64,000 nt of DNA. It comes from an uncultured Collinsella sp. (lineage in GTDB: Bacteria > Actinomycetota > Coriobacteriia > Coriobacteriales > Coriobacteriaceae). Under the pieces are notes generated by a model. That model searched no databases, was not told the origin of the DNA, and was given only the letters and a program-made list of their open reading frames with translations. This document shows positions 37,123-44,740 of this stretch, piece after piece. The stretch spans positions 124,001 through 188,000 of the forward strand of contig CAUHCN010000001.1 of the NCBI GenBank assembly GCA_959604825.1, in the 5' to 3' direction. Both the position numbers and the translations under genes were made by a program. How positions within the stretch are numbered: the stretch's first letter is position 1; each line of letters starts with the position of its first letter.

Positions 37123-37241
37123 ACAGATTCTCCTTCGTTCTTGATGAACACGTGCTCTTGGTTCTTCGCCGCCCTTAACGGCAAAGCCTTTTTAGCGCGT
37201 TTTCCCTGTTCCAAACTGATGCTTGAAACGCTGGTAGTGAC

Positions 37242-37427
37242 TTACCAGCTGGCCTTCTTAACGCCGGGAAGCTCGCCCTTGAGTGCAAGCTCGCGGAAGC
37301 AGACACGGCACAGGCCGAACTTGCGGTACACAGAGTGCGGACGGCCGCAGCGCTGGCAGCGCGTGTACTCACGAGTAGAGAACTTCTGCTTGCGATTGCA
37401 CTTGACGATCATCGATGTCTTAGCCAC
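37242..37427 (-). CDS. rpsZ: 30S ribosomal protein S14, zinc type
   Basis: A 61-residue short S14 with two CxxC pairs (CQRCGRPHSVYRKFGLCRVC) that bind zinc, and the end LPGVKKASW. It is the type Z form, found in its canonical place between rplE and rpsH. Confidence 0.97.
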   Translation of the reverse strand: MAKTSMIVKCNRKQKFSTREYTRCQRCGRPHSVYRKFGLCRVCFRELALKGELPGVKKASW

Positions 37428-37462
37428 TTATATCCTCCTCACATAGAGTATTGTTCGCCCCA

Positions 37463-37490
37463 AGCGCCGCCCCCTTCTGGGAACGGCGCT
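37463..37490 (-). promoter_or_regulatory. Intercistronic hairpin between rplE and rpsZ
   Basis: On the minus strand AGCGCCG and CGGCGCT pair, with an inner TCCC/GGGG pairing. There is no T tract after it. Confidence 0.55.
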
Positions 37491-37506
37491 CATAGGGCAG
37501 GTGAAC

Positions 37507-38064
37507 CTATTTCTTGAACGGGAAACCGAAGGCGTCCAGAAGGGCCTTGGCCTCCTCATCGGTGTTGGCGGTGGTCACGAAAGTGATGTCCATACCACGC
37601 TGGTGATCGACGGAGTCGAAGTCGATCTCGGGGAAGATGAGCTGCTCGGTGACGCCCATGGAGAAGTTACCACGGCCGTCGAAGCTCTTGGCGGAGATGC
37701 CGCGGAAGTCGCGGATACGGGGGATCGCGACGGAGGTCAGACGATCGAAGAACTCCCACATACGGTCGCCACGCAGGGTAACCTTGCAGCCGATCGGCAT
37801 ACCAGCGCGCAGGCGGAAGGTAGCGATGGACTTGCGGGCACGGGTGATCATCGGCTGCTGGCCGGTGATGGCGCGCAGGTCGCGCACGGCACCGTCGATG
37901 GCCTTGGAATCGGTAGCGGCCTCGCCGACACCCATGTTCACGACGATCTTCTCAAACTTGGGGATCATCATGACGTTCTCGTACTGGAACTTGTCCTGAA
38001 GCTGCTGCTTGACCTCGTTGTTGTACTTGGTCTTCAGACGCGGCACATACTTCTCTTCTGCCAT
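37507..38064 (-). CDS. rplE: 50S ribosomal protein L5
   Basis: A 185-residue L5 that binds 5S rRNA: YVPRLKTKYNNEVKQQLQDK, KIVVNMGVGEA, TGQQPMITRARKSIATFRLR and DFRGISAKSFDGRGNFSMG. AAGGAG precedes the ATG. It is the first ribosomal gene of this run; rplX and rplN, which normally sit directly upstream, are replaced by unrelated xdhC-type genes. A promoter is predicted 140 bases upstream. Confidence 0.98.
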   Translation of the reverse strand: MAEEKYVPRLKTKYNNEVKQQLQDKFQYENVMMIPKFEKIVVNMGVGEAATDSKAIDGAVRDLRAITGQQPMITRARKSIATFRLRAGMPIGCKVTLRGDRMWEFFDRLTSVAIPRIRDFRGISAKSFDGRGNFSMGVTEQLIFPEIDFDSVDHQRGMDITFVTTANTDEEAKALLDAFGFPFKK

Positions 38065-38201
38065 TGTTCACTCCTTCTTGGGGTTTTAAGCACGGGGCGT
38101 GGCCACGATGGGTTGTCCTCGTGCCTCCTGGCTGCATCCGCGCCGCTCATGGCATTTCGCGGTTTGGACTCGACGCAGCAGGAGCCGACAAAACAATCGG
38201 T

Positions 38202-38230
38202 ACTATACGCGCATCGGGAGCGTATTTCCA
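38202..38230 (-). promoter_or_regulatory. Predicted promoter of the rplE operon
   Basis: On the minus strand TGGAAA (four of six -35 matches) and TATAGT (five of six -10 matches) are 17 bases apart. This would start the rplE-rplQ transcript unit locally. Confidence 0.55.
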
Positions 38231-38278
38231 GAAAAACCTCGTCTGCCTGCACAACTCCACAACTCCCCCGCACATATT

Positions 38279-38372
38279 GATCCCTAGGGGACGGAGGAAA
38301 ATGGCAGTTGCGGTGAAATAGGGACCGTTTGACGGCTTAACAGGCTTTAACAGTCCGTATTTCACCGCAACT
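38279..38372. repeat. Composite palindromic element, copy 1 of the 67-bp hairpin family
   Basis: 38279-38304 repeats half of the palindrome at 19545 (GATCCCTAGGGGACGGAGG). Next, AGTTGCGGTGAAATA (38306-38320) is inverted at 38358-38372 around a 37-base loop. The hairpin is 67 bp long, exactly as long as the related element at 41100-41166. Confidence 0.85.
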
Positions 38373-38389
38373 CATATATGGGGATGCGA

Positions 38390-39433
38390 TTAGCGCTTGC
38401 GGGGGACGAGCTTGGTGCGGCGCAGGTGGATCATCTCGGCAGCGATGGAGATGGCGATCTCCTCGGGGTCCTCGGCCTCGATGGCGACACCGATCGGCAG
38501 GTGCAGCTCGTCGATCTGGTCCTGCGTAAAGCCCTCCTGCTCCAGGCGGGCGCGCACAAAGGCCGTCTTGCGGCGCGAACCCAGACAGCCCAGATAGGCG
38601 GGCTTGGCGTGCATGGCCTGAATCACCACGTCGATATCGGACTTGTGACCCGCCGTGGCGACGACCACTAGGTCACGCGGGCCGATGGGGCACTGCTTGC
38701 TCAGGTTCTTGTAGTCGACCAGACGACGGTCGTAGACACCGGGCACCCATTCGGGGGTCAGTGTGCCGGGGCGGTCGTCGCAAGCCACGACGGCAAAGCC
38801 CGCCGCCGTGAGCACCCGCGCCGTCGCAGCACCCACGTGGCCGCAGCCAAAGATATAGGTCAGGCCCTCGGGGCAGAGCGTCTCGATGTGCGCCGCGGGA
38901 ATCTCGGAGGCCGCGTTGGTGTAGGTGACCTTACTCCCCTCCTCCACCAGCGAAAGCTCGGGGCAGCCCATTATGGTGCGGCGCGACTCCTCGCCATGGT
39001 ATTCGGCAACGTCGCCTTCATGCGCACTTGCGATAAACGGTTCAAAGTCGATGGCGAAGTCGCCGATGCGCCGATAGGCCAAGACGTCGGCAACCGACTG
39101 GAACAACGGTGCCTGGGTCGCATCCAGATACAGGTAGCACAGGCAGATGGCTCCGCCGCAAATCATGCCGGTATCGGAGTTCTCGCCGCCCATGGTGTAG
39201 CGGACCAGACGCGATTTACCCCCGGCCAGCAGCTCGCGCGCCTCGTCCAGCGCAAAGAGCTCAATCTTGCCGCCGCCGATAGTGCCCGCTTGGCTGCCAT
39301 CGGCAAAGACAGTCATCCATGCGCCCACACCGCGCGGGGACGACCCCGCCGTACCGGCCACTACCACCAGCTCGCACGTCTCGCCAGCACGCAGGGCGGC
39401 AAGCGCCGCATTCACAACATCGAGCTTTTCCAT
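38390..39433 (-). CDS. xdhC: XdhC family molybdenum hydroxylase maturation protein
   Basis: XdhC proteins bind molybdenum cofactor and aid its sulfuration and insertion into xanthine dehydrogenase-type enzymes. The 347-residue product has the N-terminal XdhC domain (VVAGTAGSSPRGVGAWMTVF, GTIGGGKIE) and the C-terminal Rossmann domain (LTYIFGCGHVGAATARVLTA, VATAGHKSDIDVV, LGCLGSRRKTAFV). It follows yqeB by nine bases. No hydroxylase subunit gene is in this window, so the client enzyme must be elsewhere. Confidence 0.92.
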   Translation of the reverse strand: MEKLDVVNAALAALRAGETCELVVVAGTAGSSPRGVGAWMTVFADGSQAGTIGGGKIELFALDEARELLAGGKSRLVRYTMGGENSDTGMICGGAICLCYLYLDATQAPLFQSVADVLAYRRIGDFAIDFEPFIASAHEGDVAEYHGEESRRTIMGCPELSLVEEGSKVTYTNAASEIPAAHIETLCPEGLTYIFGCGHVGAATARVLTAAGFAVVACDDRPGTLTPEWVPGVYDRRLVDYKNLSKQCPIGPRDLVVVATAGHKSDIDVVIQAMHAKPAYLGCLGSRRKTAFVRARLEQEGFTQDQIDELHLPIGVAIEAEDPEEIAISIAAEMIHLRRTKLVPRKR

Positions 39434-39442
39434 TGCCGCCTT

Positions 39443-40237
39443 CTATCCTCTAAAGACATCGGTGAGCATAGCGAGTGCCTCGAGCACGCCGCCGCCGACC
39501 GACGTCGCTTTGTCCGAAATGTAGTTGATATAGCTGGCATCGCCGCGTGGATCGACATCGGCGCATTTAAAGCCCTCAGTCACCTGCACGCCGTTCGCCA
39601 AAAGCCCGCGCAGACAGCCATCGATCTGCGTGCACATGGGCGTATCGCCCGCGTAGCCAATCACGTCTCCGGCGCTCACGATGTCGCCGATTGCGCGGTC
39701 GGACCGAAACACGCCGGCGGCGGGGCTGTGGATAACACGTTCCTTGCCATAGCCGGCGATAATGCCCGGCACGCCCGTGTTGGGCTGGGGCGAACCTTGG
39801 GTAATGACACGGCCCAGGAAATGCCCACGCATGGTCTCGACCACGGCGTCGCAGTCAACCGGCGCGGTAAAGCCCGGCCCCACGGCGATGACGGCAGGCG
39901 CCATGTCGCGCGTGGTGCCCAAGTTGCGCTTAGCCAAAATCGCGTCGACCACAGCAGCGGGTTTAAGCTCATCGAGCATCTTGGCCTGAGGGTCCACCAC
40001 AACGGCGACGTCTCCAGCCTCGGTAATCTCAAGCGCCTCAGCCGGCGTCTGTGCCAAGCGAGCGCGAATGCCTTCGACCTCGACCTCGCCCAGGCGAATG
40101 GCCTCGCAAAAACAGATTGTGCGGCGGATGCACGTGGGAACCGCGATATCGGCCATAACGACCGAAACGCCGGCGCGCACCAAGCGAGCGGCGACGCCCG
40201 TGGCGATATCGCCGGCGCCGCGAACATAAACGAGCAT
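39443..40237 (-). CDS. yqeB: Selenium-dependent molybdenum hydroxylase accessory protein YqeB
   Basis: A 264-residue protein of the EF2563/YqeB family. LVYVRGAGDIATGVAARLVR is the nucleotide-binding start; PGFTAPVDCDAVVETMRGHF and GRVITQGSPQPNTGVPG are the conserved centre. The family co-occurs with selenium-dependent molybdenum hydroxylases and is thought to help install labile selenium. It is divergent from yqeC and operonic with xdhC. Confidence 0.88.
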   Translation of the reverse strand: MLVYVRGAGDIATGVAARLVRAGVSVVMADIAVPTCIRRTICFCEAIRLGEVEVEGIRARLAQTPAEALEITEAGDVAVVVDPQAKMLDELKPAAVVDAILAKRNLGTTRDMAPAVIAVGPGFTAPVDCDAVVETMRGHFLGRVITQGSPQPNTGVPGIIAGYGKERVIHSPAAGVFRSDRAIGDIVSAGDVIGYAGDTPMCTQIDGCLRGLLANGVQVTEGFKCADVDPRGDASYINYISDKATSVGGGVLEALAMLTDVFRG

Positions 40238-40339
40238 TCCCGGGGCACCTCCCTGTGCTACGGTTTGAGCAGAGCAAAAGCGGTTCGGCCGCTACTCTGA
40301 TGATTATTTATTATCACAGTATTATACGGCGGTGAACAG

Positions 40340-41074
40340 ATGGAAACGACGAGCGGAAACCTTGCCTCCGCGCTCAAGATCGAGCCGGGCATTACCGCAA
40401 TTATCGGCAGCGGTGGCAAGTCGACCTTGCTAAAGACGCTGGGTCTCGAGCTCATGCGCGCTGGCGGCCGCGTGCTCCTCTGCACCACCACGCACATGTT
40501 TCCCGTCGCCGGCGTGCCGTGGGACGGGTCAAACCGTCGCCTGGATGCCGCGCCTTGGAAGCCGGGTGCCGCGCATGTCCCCGGCTGCACCTGCAAGGTA
40601 TGCGCTGGCATGAGCCGCGGAAGCATCTGCCAGGCGGGTGTTTTGGACCCGGAGACAGGCAAGCTCTCCGCCCCCGCCGAGCCGCTCGGCGAGCTGGCAC
40701 GGCGCTTTAACTATGTGTTGGCCGAGGCAGATGGCAGCAAGCAACTCCCGCTCAAGGCGCATGCCGCCTGGGAGCCGGTAATTCCCGCCGCCACGGCAAA
40801 CGTTGTCTGGGTCGTCGGCGCCTCGGGGCTGGGCAAGCCCGTCGCCGAGGTTGTCCACCGCCCCGAGCTCTTCTGCGAGCGCTGCGACTGCGAGCCTACC
40901 GACATCGCCACGCCCGAGCGCGTCGCCCAGCTGCTCAATGCCGAGATGCAGATGCTGAACCTAAACAATGCCCGTATCATGCTCAACCAAGTCGACACGC
41001 TTGCCGACTCAACGATAGCCGACCGCTTCCAGGCAGCCCTCGGCCGCCCCGTCGTCGCCACCAACCTCAAGTAG
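40340..41074 (+). CDS. yqeC: Selenium-dependent hydroxylase accessory protein YqeC
   Basis: A 244-residue P-loop protein with IIGSGGKSTLLKTLGLELMR, LLCTTTHMFPV and VLAEADGSKQLPLKAHAAWE, all YqeC hallmarks. An insertion carries CTCKVCAGMSRGSICQAGVL, an unusual Cys-rich loop for this family. The gene is divergent from yqeB across about 100 bases of AT-rich sequence. It is followed by a 67-bp hairpin element. Confidence 0.88.
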   Translation: METTSGNLASALKIEPGITAIIGSGGKSTLLKTLGLELMRAGGRVLLCTTTHMFPVAGVPWDGSNRRLDAAPWKPGAAHVPGCTCKVCAGMSRGSICQAGVLDPETGKLSAPAEPLGELARRFNYVLAEADGSKQLPLKAHAAWEPVIPAATANVVWVVGASGLGKPVAEVVHRPELFCERCDCEPTDIATPERVAQLLNAEMQMLNLNNARIMLNQVDTLADSTIADRFQAALGRPVVATNLK

Positions 41075-41099
41075 CTGGCGCTGCCCCAGCAGGCCTATA

Positions 41100-41166
41100 A
41101 GTTGCGGTGGAATAGTTCCTGAAACGGCCTATTTGGCGGCTAAACAGGAACTATTCCACCGCAACT
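41100..41166. repeat. 67-bp hairpin element, copy 2
   Basis: Perfect 22-bp arms (41100-41121 and 41145-41166) start AGTTGCGGTGGAATAGTTCC, with a 23-base loop. The outer arms match those of 38306-38372. It lies between the convergent yqeC and hydantoinase genes. Confidence 0.9.
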
Positions 41167-41193
41167 GCGGAGGGAAATCCGGTGATCTTCCTG

Positions 41194-42561
41194 CTAGCGG
41201 GGCACGTAGCGACCGGGCTGGGCCCCGGTGGGCTCGCCGTCGCGCGCGGCCAGCACGCCGTTCACAAACACGGCCTTGGCGCGGCCGTGCGCCTCAAAGC
41301 CCTCGAGCGGCGTGTAGTCCACGGCCTGATGCTGCGTCGCGGCGCTAATCGTCCAGCGCGCCTTGGGATCCCACACGCACACGTCGGCATCGGCGCCCTC
41401 GGCAAGACAGCCCTTGTGCGGATACATGCCAAAGACGCGCGCCGGGTTCTCGCTCATCAGGCGGCACAGATCCTCGGGACCCAGCTGTCCCTCAAAGCTC
41501 GTAGCGATCGCGACGGGGCGATGCTCCACGCCGGGTCCGCCGTTGGGAATCGCGCGGAAGTCGTCGCGCCCGCGGTCCTTTTGCCCGTGCAGGTTAAAGC
41601 TACAGTGGTCGGTCGCAATCGTATCGATCTCGCCGGCCACAAGCGCCTCGCGCAGTGCCGCACGGTCGCCGGCATGGCGCAGCGGCGGGCTCATCACGTA
41701 CTTGGCGCCCGCAAAGCCGTCCTCGCCCTGCTCCAGATAGCAGGTGTCGTCGAGCATCAGATACTGAGGGCATGTCTCGACATAGATGTTCTTCTGCCCG
41801 CGCGCTTTGGCAGCGCGAATGGCCTCGAGCCCCAGCTTGGTCGAAAGGTGCACCACGTTGACCGGAGCGTCCCCGGCCAAGTGCGCCAGATACAGCAGGC
41901 GGCTCACGGCCTCGGCCTCACACACGTCCGGACGGCTGAGCGCATGACCCTCGGGCCCGTGGATACCCTGCTCAAACACGCGCTTCTGCAGCGCGTTGAC
42001 CAACGTGCCGTTCTCGCAATGCACGCACAGGATACCGCCCACGCGCTTGAGCTCCTCCAGCACCTCGAGCGTCTCGGCATCGTCCAGGCGCAGATGGTCG
42101 TAGGCAAAGTAGGTCTTAAACGACGACACGCCCGCCTCGCGCATGGTCAAAAGATCGGCGCGGTTGCGCTCATTCCACTCGGCAAGCGCCATATGGAAGG
42201 CATAGTTGGCGGTGCAGGTGCCGTCGGCGCGATGATGCCACTCGACCAAGGCATCGGGCATGGTCACGCCGCGATCGGCCGTCGCGTAGTCCACAATGGT
42301 CGTCGTGCCGCCGCAGGCAGCCGCGCGCGTGCCGGTCTCAAAGCTATCGGCTGTCCAATCCATGCCGGTCCAGCACTGCATGTGCGTGTGCCCATCGATA
42401 AAGCCCGGGAACACCCAGCAGCCCGCAGCATCCTCGACGGTATCGCCCTCGGCCGGCTCAATCGCCGCGGCAATCCGTACGATCTTATCGCCATCCATGG
42501 CAAGATCGGCGCGGCGAAGCCCTTGGGGCGTCACGAGTGCGCCGTTTTTGATGATGATCAT
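41194..42561 (-). CDS. hyuA: Dihydropyrimidinase/hydantoinase-type amidohydrolase
   Basis: A 455-residue cyclic amidohydrolase. FPGFIDGHTHMQ gives the first metal His pair, SSFKTYFAYD holds the Lys that is carboxylated to bridge the two metals, and later His/Asp ligands lie in VVHLSTKLG and DTIATDHCSF. It opens hydantoin or dihydropyrimidine rings. In E. coli and several gut anaerobes a hyuA/ssnA-type enzyme sits with ygeW, ygeX, ygeY and mocA in a purine or urate-degrading cluster; the same set surrounds it here. The substrate is thus likely a purine-derived hydantoin, by context. Confidence 0.9.
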   Translation of the reverse strand: MIIIKNGALVTPQGLRRADLAMDGDKIVRIAAAIEPAEGDTVEDAAGCWVFPGFIDGHTHMQCWTGMDWTADSFETGTRAAACGGTTTIVDYATADRGVTMPDALVEWHHRADGTCTANYAFHMALAEWNERNRADLLTMREAGVSSFKTYFAYDHLRLDDAETLEVLEELKRVGGILCVHCENGTLVNALQKRVFEQGIHGPEGHALSRPDVCEAEAVSRLLYLAHLAGDAPVNVVHLSTKLGLEAIRAAKARGQKNIYVETCPQYLMLDDTCYLEQGEDGFAGAKYVMSPPLRHAGDRAALREALVAGEIDTIATDHCSFNLHGQKDRGRDDFRAIPNGGPGVEHRPVAIATSFEGQLGPEDLCRLMSENPARVFGMYPHKGCLAEGADADVCVWDPKARWTISAATQHQAVDYTPLEGFEAHGRAKAVFVNGVLAARDGEPTGAQPGRYVPR

Positions 42562-42570
42562 AATTGCTCC

Positions 42571-43185
42571 TTATTGATTGATGCAGTTGGCCACGCGATC
42601 AAAATACGAGCAGGCGGCGATATGCTCCGTTATGCGTCGCTGTCCTTTGACGGTATCGACGTCCCACAGCTCGTAGGCACGCGCCTCGACCAGCACCACG
42701 TCGGCACGGTCCTTGAGGATCGAACCGCCGCCGTCCTTACCCTCAAGACACATAAGTGCATCGAACAGTTCCGCCGGAAAGATCACCGGGCTCGAAGGCT
42801 CACCGTTGCACGCAAGGCGCACCGGATGCTTGCGGCCACGCTCGTCAAATGCACGAACCATAGCCTCAAAAGAATCCGAACTCACGAGCGGCTGGTCGCC
42901 CGGCAAAAAGAGGCAACCTTTCCAGTTGCGTTCGACTCCCCACGAAAGCCCCGCACGGACGCTTTCGCTGCGCAGCTCGCCATCGTGCAGCACACACGGG
43001 CAATGCTTATCCTCGCAAATCCGAGCGACCTCGGGCCAACGCGTCGAAACCACAACGTCAAAGCCCCGGGGAACCGAATCAATGGTCCGGGCAATCAGCG
43101 GCTCGTCATAGATATCGGCGAGCATCTTGTTAGAGCCAAATCGCTTGCCCTCGCCCGAAGCCATAATCACGCAACCAAGTTTCAT
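42571..43185 (-). CDS. mocA: Molybdenum cofactor cytidylyltransferase-like protein
   Basis: A 204-residue nucleotidyltransferase. MKLGCVIMASGEGKRFGSNK is the nucleotide-binding loop of the MocA/YgfJ group, FLPGDQPLVSSDSFEAM the metal-binding Asp, and SSPVIFPAELFDAL the substrate region. It would convert molybdopterin to its cytosine dinucleotide form for a molybdenum hydroxylase. The ATG at 43185 follows GGGGAGG; the frame is open further upstream without a site. It lies ten bases before the hydantoinase gene. Confidence 0.85.
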   Translation of the reverse strand: MKLGCVIMASGEGKRFGSNKMLADIYDEPLIARTIDSVPRGFDVVVSTRWPEVARICEDKHCPCVLHDGELRSESVRAGLSWGVERNWKGCLFLPGDQPLVSSDSFEAMVRAFDERGRKHPVRLACNGEPSSPVIFPAELFDALMCLEGKDGGGSILKDRADVVLVEARAYELWDVDTVKGQRRITEHIAACSYFDRVANCINQ

Positions 43186-43272
43186 GGCGATACCTCCCCT
43201 GAAACCATCGTACCCATAACTCGCGTCGCGGGGCATCTACATCGAAAGCGCTTATCCCGCACGCCCACGATG

Positions 43273-43312
43273 CAAAAAGGGGCACCCCGCCGGTTGGCAG
43301 AGCGCCCCCCTT
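43273..43312 (-). terminator. Terminator after ygeW
   Basis: On the minus strand GGGGCGCTCTGCC and GGCGGGGTGCCCC pair imperfectly and are followed by TTTTTG. It separates dpaL-ygeY-ygeW from mocA-hyuA. Confidence 0.7.
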
Positions 43313-43336
43313 TACATGGCTTACCTCAACCCAGCT

Positions 43337-44539
43337 TTAGGCCTGGAACCAACGGGCGGTGTTGCGCTCGTCGAGGGCCTTGAGGGTAGCGGCGGGATCG
43401 GCAACCTTCTGCAGGAACATCATGGCTGCGATGGCGTACGGCTTGTAGCTGGCCTCCTTGTACATGCCCACGCGGTGCATGTCGAAGACGTCGGCGTTGA
43501 CCTCGCCGTGCTCGCAAGAGACACCAGAGATGTCGGCGGGCAGCGGATGCATAAAGATGGTGTCCTGGCCGTTGGCGGTCTTCTCCATGAGCTCGGTCGT
43601 GGAGCACCAATCCTGATGCGTAGCGTTCTGAGCGAGCAGCTCCTTCTCGAGTGCAGCGATGCCGGCGTCGTCGCCCTCGGCGTACAGGTTGGTGCGCTTC
43701 TCCATGGCGGCAAACGGAGCCCAGCTCTTCGGGATCACGATGTCGGCGCCCTCGAAGGCCTCGGCCATGGTGTTGACCTGCTTAAAGGTGGTGCCGGACT
43801 CGGCGGCGTAGCCCTTGGCGCGCTCGACGACCTCGGGCATGAGGTCGTAGCCCTCGGGGTGGGCCAAAGTGACGTCCATGCCAAAACGGGGCAGCAGGCT
43901 GATCAGCGACTGCGGACAGGACAGCGGCTTGCCGTAAGAGGGCGAGTAGGCCCAGGTGACGGCAACCTTCTTGCCCTTGAGGTTCTCGAGGCCGCCAAAC
44001 TCGTTGATGAGGTAGAGCATGTCGGCAGAGGACTGCGTGGGGTGATCGGAGTCGGACTGCAAGGAGATGAGCGTGGGACGGTGATCCAGAACGCCGTCCT
44101 CGTAGGCCTGCTGGACAGACTCGGAGACCTCGGCCATGTAGGCGTCGCCCTTGCCGATGTACATGTCGTCGCGGATGCCGATGACGTCGGCCATGAAGGA
44201 GATCATGGTAGCGGTCTCGCGGACGGTCTCGCCGTGAGCGATCTGGGACTTCTTCTCGTCCAGGTCCTGCAGCTCGAGGCCGAGCAGGTTGGCGGCCTTA
44301 GAGAAGGAGAAGCGCGTACGGGTGGAGTTGTCGCGGAACAGGGAGACGGCCAGGCCCGAGTCGAAGATCTTGGACGAAACGTTGTTCTCACGCAGCTCGC
44401 GCAGGGCGTCGGCAACGATGTAGAGAGCCTTGAGCTCATCGGTGGTCTTATCCCAGGTGTGCAGGAAGTCGCTGCCGTACATGCCCTTAAAATCGAGGCC
44501 GTTCAGCTGCTCGACGAGCTCGGTAAACTTGGCGTCCAT
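43337..44539 (-). CDS. ygeW: YgeW-type knotted carbamoyltransferase
   Basis: A 400-residue transcarbamylase-like protein. FRDNSTRTRFSFSKAANLLG is the carbamoyl-phosphate loop, SDSDHPTQSSADMLYLINEF follows and MHPLPADISG is the C-terminal signature. Its length and its partners ygeX and ygeY point to YgeW rather than ornithine carbamoyltransferase. The true acceptor is debated; work on purine catabolism suggests it cleaves a carbamoylated intermediate to carbamoyl phosphate. The ATG at 44539 follows AAAGGA; the open frame reaches 44731. Confidence 0.9.
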   Translation of the reverse strand: MDAKFTELVEQLNGLDFKGMYGSDFLHTWDKTTDELKALYIVADALRELRENNVSSKIFDSGLAVSLFRDNSTRTRFSFSKAANLLGLELQDLDEKKSQIAHGETVRETATMISFMADVIGIRDDMYIGKGDAYMAEVSESVQQAYEDGVLDHRPTLISLQSDSDHPTQSSADMLYLINEFGGLENLKGKKVAVTWAYSPSYGKPLSCPQSLISLLPRFGMDVTLAHPEGYDLMPEVVERAKGYAAESGTTFKQVNTMAEAFEGADIVIPKSWAPFAAMEKRTNLYAEGDDAGIAALEKELLAQNATHQDWCSTTELMEKTANGQDTIFMHPLPADISGVSCEHGEVNADVFDMHRVGMYKEASYKPYAIAAMMFLQKVADPAATLKALDERNTARWFQA

Positions 44540-44693
44540 GTAAATATCCTTTCCATAGATGAAACGATCGCAATGAGTAGATGTGCTCCGGCATGCGCGT
44601 GTGGCTAGAACATGCAGAGCGCTATGACGAGGACCCGCTACCGTTGAGGAAGCATGGGAGATAACGACCGCGGGCCCCAAGTCAACAGGGGGT

Positions 44694-44718
44694 GCCGGGG
44701 ACACGAGCGGCCCCCGGC
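44694..44718 (-). promoter_or_regulatory. Hairpin between ygeY and ygeW
   Basis: GCCGGGG and CCCCGGC pair around 11 bases that include a GGGGACA core. No T tract follows, so it may be a processing or stability element within the operon. Confidence 0.5.
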
Positions 44719-44740
44719 TCAACAAGATCAAGGAATGGGA

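Larger units (their letters stand above)
38065..38389. other. Intergenic region upstream of rplE
   Basis: There is no gene here. It holds the predicted rplE promoter (38202-38230) and a leader of about 130 bases. Beyond it are a half copy of the GGGGACGGAGG element (38279-38304) and a 67-bp hairpin element (38306-38372) that ends just before the xdhC stop. Confidence 0.7.

Noticed and set aside
41182..43383. 733-codon frame opposite the hydantoinase and mocA genes
   Set aside because: Covers two genes with clear catalytic motifs on the minus strand and shows no motif itself.
43337..44539. Ornithine carbamoyltransferase (argF)
   Set aside because: Carbamoyl-phosphate motifs are shared, but the 400-residue length and operon with dpaL and ygeY fit YgeW better.
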